A stretch of 44,230 nucleotides of DNA, taken from assembly GCA_018623515.1 (NCBI GenBank), contig JAAZVL010000005.1:1-44230 (forward strand). The letters are read 5' to 3'. Source of the stretch: Marinobacter sp. Lineage in GTDB: Bacteria; Pseudomonadota; Gammaproteobacteria; Pseudomonadales; Oleiphilaceae. Shown here in pieces: positions 36,972 to 44,230 of the stretch. Both the position numbers and the translations under genes were made by a program. Numbering within the stretch: position 1 is the first letter of the stretch; the number at the start of each line of letters is the position of its first letter. The notes below the pieces were generated by a model. That model was not told where the DNA came from. It saw only the letters and a program-made list of their open reading frames with translations, and searched no databases.

Positions 36972-37793
36972 ATGAAAGACGCCCGCCTGCGATTTGTATC
37001 CCTTGCTATCGGCCTGATCGCGCTAGCGATTGCGTCCCTGGGCGCGAAGGCCCAGGAAACCTCCGGCAGCTTCCTGTCCGACCTGCACGACTTCCGGATC
37101 AGTAACTACATGGCTCTGGATGCCTACTATCGCTTTAGTGGGACCGGGGCTACGGACACCCTGAACGAAATTGTGGTGGGCATCAACTCTGCCAACGATG
37201 CCATGAACAGCCTCAGCCAGAGCACCGCCGGCGTGCTCTCCGAAGATCAGCTCGAGTCTCTCAACCAGGAGTTTGACAAGTTCAAGGCGCTGATGCGGGA
37301 CAACATCAACGATGTGCGCAATCGTGGCTACCCGGACCTCCGCCTGGTCTCCGACATGGCGAACCAGGCCCTGACTATGAACAACATGGCCACCGAGCTG
37401 TACATTGTTGCCCGGGACAGCAATGAAACCGACACCAACGATCGGGTTGAGGCCGCCCGGATGGCAGCAGTGAAAATGGCCCAGATGATGGCCAAATACT
37501 CTGTTCGATCCAACTCTGCGGTCACCCAGACCTTTCAGGGCTCGGACACCGAAACCTCCCTCGACGAACAAGCCCGGGAGTTTGACGAGTTACTGGCAAC
37601 GGTCACGCAGGGCCCCGCCGAGGGCGAGCTCAAGACCCTGCTGGACGACATCAGCTCGAAATGGCAGTTCATCCGGGGCTCCTACATCAACTACAACGAG
37701 AATAATGTGGGTTTTGTAATTGACCGTTATTCAAAGGGCATTCTCAACAGCCTCGCCAGCACGATCGACCTGCTGAAAACCACTGCTTCGTGA
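36972..37793 (+). CDS. Secreted/periplasmic alpha-helical protein of unknown function
   Basis: 273 aa; signal peptide (RFVSLAIGLIALAIASLGAKAQ), then largely helical sequence with no second TM segment; GGAGAG RBS before the ATG. Confidence 0.8.
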   Translation: MKDARLRFVSLAIGLIALAIASLGAKAQETSGSFLSDLHDFRISNYMALDAYYRFSGTGATDTLNEIVVGINSANDAMNSLSQSTAGVLSEDQLESLNQEFDKFKALMRDNINDVRNRGYPDLRLVSDMANQALTMNNMATELYIVARDSNETDTNDRVEAARMAAVKMAQMMAKYSVRSNSAVTQTFQGSDTETSLDEQAREFDELLATVTQGPAEGELKTLLDDISSKWQFIRGSYINYNENNVGFVIDRYSKGILNSLASTIDLLKTTAS

Positions 37794-37943
37794 ACCGCCA
37801 TTGACCCCTGGCGGGGTGTAATTCCCCGTCAGACCTCATTTTTTCCTGCCTTCGTATTGATACCTGTCAGTTTCCCGCTACACTCTTTCGGATAGATTTG
37901 GACTACTATTTCCTATGTAAGCCCGATGCGAAGGAGTGATGCG

Positions 37944-38375
37944 ATGTCCGCCTACAAGAAAATGCTTGTTGCCATTGACCTGACGGAAGAAGCCCCGCAG
38001 GTACTGAACAAGGCAAAGGCCATCAGTAGCGCCCACGGTGCCGAACTGATGCTCGTACATGTTGTTGAACCGGTGGGCTATGCCTATGGCGGCGACATTC
38101 CCATGGACCTGACCGAGCTCCAGGATCAGCTGGACAAGGCTGCCAAGGAGCAGCTGGGCAAATATGGGGATGAATACGGCGTGGCAAAGCAGAATCAGGT
38201 CGTAACCGTGGGTCGGCCGGAGTCGGAGATCCATCGGCTGGCCAAAGAACAGGACGTGGACCTGGTGATTGTCGGCAGCCACGGCCGCAAGGGCTTCCAG
38301 CTGCTGCTTGGATCTACCGCCAACGGTGTTCTGCATGGCACCGAATGCGACGTTCTGGCGGTACGGATCCACTGA
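37944..38375 (+). CDS. Universal stress protein UspA family
   Basis: MSAYKKMLVAIDLTEEAPQVLNKA...VDLVIVGSHGRKGFQLLLGSTANGVLHGTECDVLAVRI; AAGGAGTG RBS lies before the internal ATG at 37944, inside the longer ORF that starts at 37926. Confidence 0.93.
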   Translation: MSAYKKMLVAIDLTEEAPQVLNKAKAISSAHGAELMLVHVVEPVGYAYGGDIPMDLTELQDQLDKAAKEQLGKYGDEYGVAKQNQVVTVGRPESEIHRLAKEQDVDLVIVGSHGRKGFQLLLGSTANGVLHGTECDVLAVRIH

Positions 38376-38395
38376 TCGCCGGAAGCCTGATATGG

Positions 38396-38424
38396 GAGGG
38401 CGACCTGAACACCCGGCCGCCCTC
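38396..38424. terminator. Candidate bidirectional terminator hairpin between convergent usp and uup-like genes
   Basis: GAGGGCG...CGCCCTC inverted repeat in the convergent intergenic region; short flanking T tracts. Confidence 0.4.
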
Positions 38425-38432
38425 TTCCCTGC

Positions 38433-40376
38433 TTACTGACCCGCCTGCTCCTCCAGCTCCATCCAGCGCTCGATGGTCTGTTCCAGACTTTGCTCTGCGT
38501 CTGTCAGTTTTTGCAGGGTAGCTGCAACCTCATCAGCTGGCCCCGAATAAAATTCTGGTGCTGAAATAGTGTCCTGCAGTTCTGCCACTTCCTGTTCGAG
38601 CGCCTCAATCCTGGCAGGAAGCTGTTCGAGCTCCAGCTTCAGCTTGTAACTGAGCTTGGCGGGTTTGGCCCCGGCTGATGCCTTGCCAGAGGAAGCTGCC
38701 CCCTTATCGGCCTCCTTACGGGCCGGCTCTGCGGACTTTGCTTGCTTATCCTGCTTGTCCGGTCGGTTACCGCCCTGCTCGGAGGGGAACCGCCCACCCT
38801 GGCGGCGCCAGTCGGAATAGCCGCCCACGTATTCCCGAACCCTGCCGGTGCCATCCAGGAAGATGGTCTCGGTCACAACGTTATCCAGGAATTCACGGTC
38901 GTGACTGATCACGATAACGGTGCCCCTGAACTCCGACAGTTGCTCTTCCAGCAACTCGAGGGTCTCCACATCAAGGTCATTGGTGGGCTCATCCAGCACC
39001 AGGATATTCGCCGGTTTGCTGAACAGCTTGGCTAGCAACAGACGGGCCCGCTCGCCACCGGAGAACACCCGAACCGGAGACCTTGCCCGCTCCGGGGTAA
39101 ACAGGAATTCCTGCAGATAACCCAGCACGTGCTTGCTCTGGCCGTTGATTTCGATGAACTCCCGGCCCTCGGACAGGTTATCCAGGGCGTTTCGCTCCAG
39201 ATCGAGCTCACCCCTCAACTGATCGAAATAGGCCACCTCCAGATTGGTGCCAAGCCGGATGGTTCCATCGGTGGGTTTCAGGTCCCCAAGGAGCAGACGC
39301 ACCAGGGTGGTCTTGCCTGTACCGTTTTCACCCACCAGGCCGATCTTGTCACCGCGAAGAACGGTCAGCTCCATGTCACGGATTACCTGGGTGCCATCGG
39401 GATAGGCGAAGCCGGCGCCCTGGGCCTCCACCACCAGCTTGCCGGAGCGGTCAGCCTCCTCCACGGCAAAGCTCGCGGTTCCACCCCGGACCCGACGCTG
39501 TCGGTGCTCTTCGCGCATGGCCTTGAGTGCCCGCACCCGGCCCATATTGCGGGTCCGCCGAGCCTTGATACCCTGGCGAATCCAGGCTTCTTCCTGTTTG
39601 AGCCGCTTGTCGAAGAGCGCGTTCTGGCGCTCCTCTTCCTCCAGAGCCTTTTCCTTGAGCTCCAGGTAGCGATCGTAGGTGGCCGCAAAGCTGACCAGCT
39701 TGCCGCGATCCAGTTCGACGATCCGGGTGGCCATGCGGCGGATAAATGCACGGTCATGACTGACAAACAGCATGGCGCCACGGAACTGGGACAGGGCTTC
39801 CTCGAGCCAGGCGATGGCCGGCACATCCAGATGGTTCGTCGGTTCGTCCAGAAGCAGGATATCCGGCTCGGAAACAAGAGCTCGTGCCAGAAGCACCCGA
39901 CGCTGCCAGCCACCGGAGAGGGTGTTCAGGCGACGGTCGGGGTCGATGCCGTATTGCCCGAGAATGGTGGTGACCTTCTGGTCCAGCCGCCAGCCGTCCA
40001 GGGCCTCGATACGGCCCTGCACTTTTGTCATTTTTTCCAGACTGACGTCATCGGCCTGCTGAGAGAGCCGGTGAAATTCCGCCAGCAACTCCCCGGTTTC
40101 CGGGAACGCCCCGGACACCACATCGTAGGCGGTGCGGGTGTCGTCGGTAGGCAGGTTCTGGGGCAGCACCGCAAGGACCGCGCCATCGTCCAGGCGCACG
40201 GTTCCACCGTCCGGCGTGACCTCGCCATTGACGATTTTGAGCAGAGTGGACTTGCCCTCCCCGTTCCGACCCAGCAGGCATACGCGCTCACCGGCGTCGA
40301 TTACCAGAGAGGCATGATCGAGCAGCGGGTGCATGCCATAGGCAAGGGAAACCGAATCCAGAGTTAACAAAGGCAC
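38433..40376 (-). CDS. uup: ABC-F family ATP-binding protein (Uup-like)
   Basis: 647 aa; two Walker A motifs (GRNGEGKST, GENGTGKTT), two LSGGWQRR/FSGGERAR signatures, C-terminal coiled coil. Confidence 0.85.
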   Translation of the reverse strand: MPLLTLDSVSLAYGMHPLLDHASLVIDAGERVCLLGRNGEGKSTLLKIVNGEVTPDGGTVRLDDGAVLAVLPQNLPTDDTRTAYDVVSGAFPETGELLAEFHRLSQQADDVSLEKMTKVQGRIEALDGWRLDQKVTTILGQYGIDPDRRLNTLSGGWQRRVLLARALVSEPDILLLDEPTNHLDVPAIAWLEEALSQFRGAMLFVSHDRAFIRRMATRIVELDRGKLVSFAATYDRYLELKEKALEEEERQNALFDKRLKQEEAWIRQGIKARRTRNMGRVRALKAMREEHRQRRVRGGTASFAVEEADRSGKLVVEAQGAGFAYPDGTQVIRDMELTVLRGDKIGLVGENGTGKTTLVRLLLGDLKPTDGTIRLGTNLEVAYFDQLRGELDLERNALDNLSEGREFIEINGQSKHVLGYLQEFLFTPERARSPVRVFSGGERARLLLAKLFSKPANILVLDEPTNDLDVETLELLEEQLSEFRGTVIVISHDREFLDNVVTETIFLDGTGRVREYVGGYSDWRRQGGRFPSEQGGNRPDKQDKQAKSAEPARKEADKGAASSGKASAGAKPAKLSYKLKLELEQLPARIEALEQEVAELQDTISAPEFYSGPADEVAATLQKLTDAEQSLEQTIERWMELEEQAGQ

Positions 40377-40378
40377 GT

Positions 40379-41179
40379 TCAGGGATTCTCCGTTTTGATA
40401 ATGCTGACAGGGTCACCGACACGAATACGACCAGGCTGATCATGGATGGCATTCATGCCGAAGATCACGCCTTCGGCGGTACGTCGGTAACCTGAGAGTG
40501 TGCGAAGTGGCTGGACGGAAGAATCTTTCACGCCCCGGTCCGGATCAACGGTGGTCATGATACAGCGGGAACAGGGCTTTACCAGCCGGAATTGCCGGGC
40601 GCCGATCTGCAGTTCACGCCAGTCATCCTCGGCCCAGGGTTCCGCGCCTTCAATGACAATATTCGGACGGAAGCGGCGCATTGTCACCGATCTTTCCAGC
40701 CGAGTGTTCAGCTCGTCCAGCGATGAAAGGTTCGTTATCAGGAACGGAAAGCCGTCCGCGAAACCAACCCGGCGGTATTCACCCACCCTCTCTTCGTCTA
40801 CCCGGCGGAAAGTCTCGTCCGGCATGTAGACAAACCGGAACGACTCGCCGCAGAAGCGGGAAAGTGCATCGTTGGCCCCGCATTCTCCCAGCCGGGCTTT
40901 CACCCAGTCGCGCCAGACCAGCACGGGGAAGGTCTCATTGGTTGGTGAGAGTTTGAAAACGCCCTCCCCCGGAATGTCCACTTCGACATCCCCCCCTGAA
41001 AACCGGGCCTTGATCCGTGCCAACTGCGGATAACTGCGCTGGGTAACGAAACGACGCTCCTCATCCACGATCATCCACCGCCGATCCCCCTCGGGACCGA
41101 AGTCATCCATATCAAATGAGTCAACCTGGATGCCGGCCAGTGATTTCACGGGATAGATATAAAGTGAATGGATTTGCAT
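40379..41179 (-). CDS. MOSC domain-containing protein (YcbX/mARC-like)
   Basis: 266 aa; SLYIYPVKSLAGIQVDSFDMDDFGPEGDRRWMIVDE and VKPCSRCIMTTVDPDRG. Confidence 0.92.
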   Translation of the reverse strand: MQIHSLYIYPVKSLAGIQVDSFDMDDFGPEGDRRWMIVDEERRFVTQRSYPQLARIKARFSGGDVEVDIPGEGVFKLSPTNETFPVLVWRDWVKARLGECGANDALSRFCGESFRFVYMPDETFRRVDEERVGEYRRVGFADGFPFLITNLSSLDELNTRLERSVTMRRFRPNIVIEGAEPWAEDDWRELQIGARQFRLVKPCSRCIMTTVDPDRGVKDSSVQPLRTLSGYRRTAEGVIFGMNAIHDQPGRIRVGDPVSIIKTENP

Positions 41180-41276
41180 GCTGCGGCCTCCTGTCCTGAG
41201 AAGAATTGGGTATGGCCGCCAAGTATAACCGAGAGAAGGTTCGGGCGCTGCGACTGACCAGTGCCCTGAAACAAAG

Positions 41277-41304
41277 AAACCCGGCTTTTTTCAAAGCCGG
41301 GTTT
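41277..41304 (-). terminator. Terminator downstream of tRNA-Gly
   Basis: AAACCCGGCTTT...AAAGCCGGGTTT inverted repeat directly after the tRNA 3' end on the minus strand. Confidence 0.8.
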
Positions 41305-41311
41305 CGGAATC

Positions 41312-41387
41312 TGGAGCGGGAAACGAGATTCGAACTCGCGACCCCAACCTTGGCAAGGTTGTGCTCTACCAACTGAGCTATTCCCGC
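41312..41387 (-). tRNA. tRNA-Gly (anticodon GCC), CCA encoded
   Basis: Minus strand GCGGGAATAGCTCAGTTGGTAGAGCACAACCTTGCCAAGGTTGGGGTCGCGAGTTCGAATCTCGTTTCCCGCTCCA; 7-bp acceptor stem, GCC anticodon in the TTGCCAA loop, TTCGAAT T-loop. Confidence 0.98.
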
Positions 41388-41527
41388 AGTGCTGAACGGT
41401 TATTGCCGTCAACGGGGGCGTATTCTACGGATCAGGCTCCGGCCGTCAACCTCTTTTTTCAACTTTTTTACAGCACTGGCACTATTGCTCAAACACCGCG
41501 CAATTCGTTGAATTTTCAGGCAGACCC

Positions 41528-42256
41528 TTAGCTCTGGCCTGCCTCGTTACCGGCCGCGGCAGCCATCTGGGTATCATCGCAATGCAGGAAACTCGAACTC
41601 TGCAACCAATCCTGATCGGGATAGTACTTGAAGACCAGCTGACCGCCCTTGAGATTGTCGACCACCTCTTCAACGATCTGGTTATCCACGGCCGGACACC
41701 CCAGGCTCCGACCGATACGGCCGTACTGATCCACCCAGCTGTCACTCACATAATCGGCTCCATGAATGACAATGGCACGCTGACGGGCCAGATCGTTCAC
41801 CCCGGGCTCCAGGCCATCCAGGCGCAAAGAGTAGCCGTGTTTGCCATAGTAGGATTCGCTGGCACGGAACAGGCCGATACTGGACATATTGCTGCCCTCG
41901 ACATTGGAGAACGCCGTGGAGCGGAAGTTGCCGGATTTGCGGCCATGAGCCACCAGATCCCTGAGTACAAGCTCACCGGTATGGACATCGAAAATCCACA
42001 TCCTCTCCTCACTCGAAGGCAGGGAAAAGTCGATGACAGCAAGGCGTTCGGGCAGCGCCACTCCGTTCCCGACCGCGCACCGCGACGCGCTGACTGCCAT
42101 GGAGAGCACCTGGGGATCAAGGCGGGGCGCGGACTGGGACATTCGCTCAAGCAGGCTGTCATCAAGAGTCTCGGAATGAGCCTTGAGACTCACAAGGGCC
42201 AACAGTGGCAAACACAGAGACAAAGCAATACGCCGGCTGCGTTTCAGCATCTTCAT
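41528..42256 (-). CDS. Murein L,D-transpeptidase catalytic-domain family protein (YkuD_2-type), secreted
   Basis: 242 aa; signal peptide; IVIHGADYVSDSWVDQYGRIGRSLGCPAVDN catalytic His/Cys motif. Confidence 0.88.
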   Translation of the reverse strand: MKMLKRSRRIALSLCLPLLALVSLKAHSETLDDSLLERMSQSAPRLDPQVLSMAVSASRCAVGNGVALPERLAVIDFSLPSSEERMWIFDVHTGELVLRDLVAHGRKSGNFRSTAFSNVEGSNMSSIGLFRASESYYGKHGYSLRLDGLEPGVNDLARQRAIVIHGADYVSDSWVDQYGRIGRSLGCPAVDNQIVEEVVDNLKGGQLVFKYYPDQDWLQSSSFLHCDDTQMAAAAGNEAGQS

Positions 42257-42411
42257 TCACCGTTAGAAATGAGGGTCAAATCCGGATCAGTCGTCAAGAG
42301 CCGGATTACCTGAATTTTGGCTCATTCTATCAGGACCAAATGAGAAACCGGTCTGATCGTACGCTTTTTATACAAAACGGTAACAAATACAGTAAGGACA
42401 CGACCCGATAA

Positions 42412-43014
42412 TCACTGCCCGAAAGACTTCCCGCCTGCGAGATAGTCTTGTTCTTCGGGAGTCGACGTTCGGCCGAGCGCACGATTCCTGTGGGGAAAAC
42501 GCCGGAACTTCCGGATGATGGCCCGGTGCTCCTCCGCAGACTCGAGGAAGCTCGCCATGAAATCCCCGAGAATGCCGCTGGTCGTCGCCGCGAGCTGGCC
42601 GTAACACTCTACCGAGAGGTCCTGGTCTTCGAGACGCTCGGAGTGCTGCAATGGCATGTAGAGGAAAGCGCGATGGACCGGAACGAGCGCCATGTCCAGC
42701 CCCTTGTGCATGGCCTTTCGGCACAGTTTCCGTGCCAGGGCATCCTGCTCGAAGGCGAGCGCACCACCCCGAAAGATATTCCTGGAGAACTGGTCCAGCA
42801 GGATGATTTCGGCCAGCGCTCCGCCCGGCTTTGCACGCCAGTGGTCAAGACCCTGCTCCGAAGCAAAGAGCACCATGGAAAGAAAGCGGCGGCGCAATTC
42901 CTGATCAAACTTCCGATCCGACCTGAACCAGCGGTTGCGGTGAAAACGGTCTGGAAGCCCTTGTTCGTCGAGCTCTCCGAACCAGAAATCCAGAATCTCT
43001 TTCCAATCGAACAT
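42412..43014 (-). CDS. DUF924 family protein
   Basis: 200 aa; ILDFWFGE, WFRSDRKFDQELRRRF, ALAEIILLDQFSRNIFRG, FLYMPLQHSE are characteristic. Confidence 0.9.
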   Translation of the reverse strand: MFDWKEILDFWFGELDEQGLPDRFHRNRWFRSDRKFDQELRRRFLSMVLFASEQGLDHWRAKPGGALAEIILLDQFSRNIFRGGALAFEQDALARKLCRKAMHKGLDMALVPVHRAFLYMPLQHSERLEDQDLSVECYGQLAATTSGILGDFMASFLESAEEHRAIIRKFRRFPHRNRALGRTSTPEEQDYLAGGKSFGQ

Positions 43015-43113
43015 TAACCCACACCCTGATATCTTGGACTTGAATCGCTTAAAAGGCGCACAATTGTGCAGGATTACGAAGGGTTTCCCCTAACTGATTA
43101 TCCAGGAGCACGA

Positions 43114-43500
43114 ATGACCAGCAACCACCGCATTGTTCTTTTGGCCCACGGAAGCAGCGACAAGCGCTGGTGTGAAACCTTCGAACAGCTCGCAGCGCCG
43201 ACCCTTCAGACCGTCTCGGGCTCTCGTATTGCCTACATGGAGCTGGCATCACCCTCTCTGGAGGAAACCATTGCTGAAGGCCTCACCGAGAACATCACCG
43301 AGTATACGGTCGTTCCCCTGTTCCTGGCTGCTGGCAGACACCTGAGAAAGGATGTCCCGGCAATGATCGCGGATCTAGAGAAAAACCATGACGTAAAAAT
43401 CCATCTTGCGCCACCCATCGGTGAGAATCCGGTGCTTGGCCAGGCCATCAGGGATGTCGTAACCCTGCAGCTGGATCAGGCCGGAACTTCCGCGTCCTGA
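43114..43500 (+). CDS. CbiX/sirohydrochlorin chelatase-like protein, single domain
   Basis: MTSNHRIVLLAHGSSDKRWCETFEQLA...VPLFLAAGRHLRKDVPAMIADL; the start at 43114 fits better than the ORF-track start at 43066. Confidence 0.85.
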   Translation: MTSNHRIVLLAHGSSDKRWCETFEQLAAPTLQTVSGSRIAYMELASPSLEETIAEGLTENITEYTVVPLFLAAGRHLRKDVPAMIADLEKNHDVKIHLAPPIGENPVLGQAIRDVVTLQLDQAGTSAS

Positions 43501-43541
43501 TCGGGGATCTGGACGGAGGCACGGGTTAAGGAGGCAAAGGT

Positions 43542-44230
43542 ATGGCAAAACGGATTCTCATTACCGGCGGTACCGGCTTTATCGGCAAGGAACTCTGTCC
43601 CCGACTGATCGAACGGGGCGACCAGCTTTCTGTGTTCAGTCGTCAACCGGCCGAAAGCGTCAAGGCGATATGCGGTCGGGTCCAGACGGTGAGGAGCCTG
43701 GATTCATTGCGTTCCGACCCGGGTTTCGATGCGGTGATAAACCTGGCCGGGGAAGGCATCGCCGACAAACGCTGGTCTGCCAGCCGCAAACAGGCCTTGA
43801 GGGATAGTCGGATCCGTCTGACCGAAGAGCTTGTTGATGTGATCAGAACCTGGGATAAGTCGCCGGAAGTCCTGGTCTCCGGTTCGGCTGTCGGTTTTTA
43901 TGGGGATCAGGGTGCGGCGCCCGTTACCGAAGACACCCCTCCCCGGGATGAATTCACCCACCGGCTTTGCAACGACTGGGAAAAGGCGGCCATGGCACTT
44001 GCTGGCGAGAACACTCGTGTCTGCCTGTCCAGGACCGGCGTGGTCGCCGGCCCGGGCGGTGGTTTCCTGCAAAGAATGCTACTGCCCTTCAGACTCGGAC
44101 TGGGAGGCCGGCTGGGAAGTGGTGAACAATACATGCCCTGGGTACATCGAACGGACGTCGTGAGCGCGCTGATCTGGATGGTCGATACAACAACCGCGCA
44201 AGGCCCCTACAATGTAGTCAGCCCCAACCC
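43542..44230 (+). CDS. TIGR01777 family NAD-dependent epimerase/dehydratase (YfcH-like), truncated by window end
   Basis: Manual translation MAKRILITGGTGFIGKELCPRLIERGDQLSVFSRQPAESVKAICGRVQ...AVINLAGEGIADKRWSASRKQALRDSRIRLTEELV; AAGGAGG upstream; no stop before 44230, so absent from the ORF track. Confidence 0.93.
   Translation, partial: MAKRILITGGTGFIGKELCPRLIERGDQLSVFSRQPAESVKAICGRVQTVRSLDSLRSDPGFDAVINLAGEGIADKRWSASRKQALRDSRIRLTEELVDVIRTWDKSPEVLVSGSAVGFYGDQGAAPVTEDTPPRDEFTHRLCNDWEKAAMALAGENTRVCLSRTGVVAGPGGGFLQRMLLPFRLGLGGRLGSGEQYMPWVHRTDVVSALIWMVDTTTAQGPYNVVSPN

Noticed and set aside
41121-41412. ORFs 41121-41372 and 41146-41412 (-) covering the tRNA region
   Set aside because: They overlap tRNA-Gly(GCC) and its terminator, and the translation is that of a tRNA gene (SSVGRAQPCQGWGREFESRFPL).

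Overview
The window reads as a core-genome segment of a moderately GC-rich gammaproteobacterium. Protein flavour and gene order resemble Marinobacter or Pseudomonas-like lineages; this is an inference, no search was run. On the minus strand are a Calx-beta/Ig/SBBP-like lipoprotein, ligA, zipA, smc, a GntR/FCD regulator, rluB, scpB, scpA and trpS, then the TCA block sucD-sucC-lpd-sucB-sucA-sdhB-sdhA-sdhD-sdhC, with gltA divergent on the plus strand. Next come an erythromycin-esterase-like gene (-), a 3-hydroxyisobutyrate-dehydrogenase-family gene (+), a three-unit REP-like palindrome cluster, topA (-), fadA and fadB (-), a secreted helical protein of unknown function (+), a universal stress protein (+), a Uup-type ABC-F ATPase (-), a MOSC protein (-), tRNA-Gly(GCC) (-), a YkuD_2-type L,D-transpeptidase homolog (-), a DUF924 protein (-), a CbiX-like protein (+) and a truncated TIGR01777 epimerase (+) that runs off the window end and is missing from the ORF track. 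I see no CRISPR array, prophage, complete insertion sequence or obvious defence island. The observations most worth follow-up are: a Cys motif in TrpS close to the [4Fe-4S] TrpRS signature, the alternating REP-like palindromes between convergent genes, a structured ~300-nt sdhB-sucA intergenic leader, a long sdhC leader, and the orphan secreted helical protein beside UspA.
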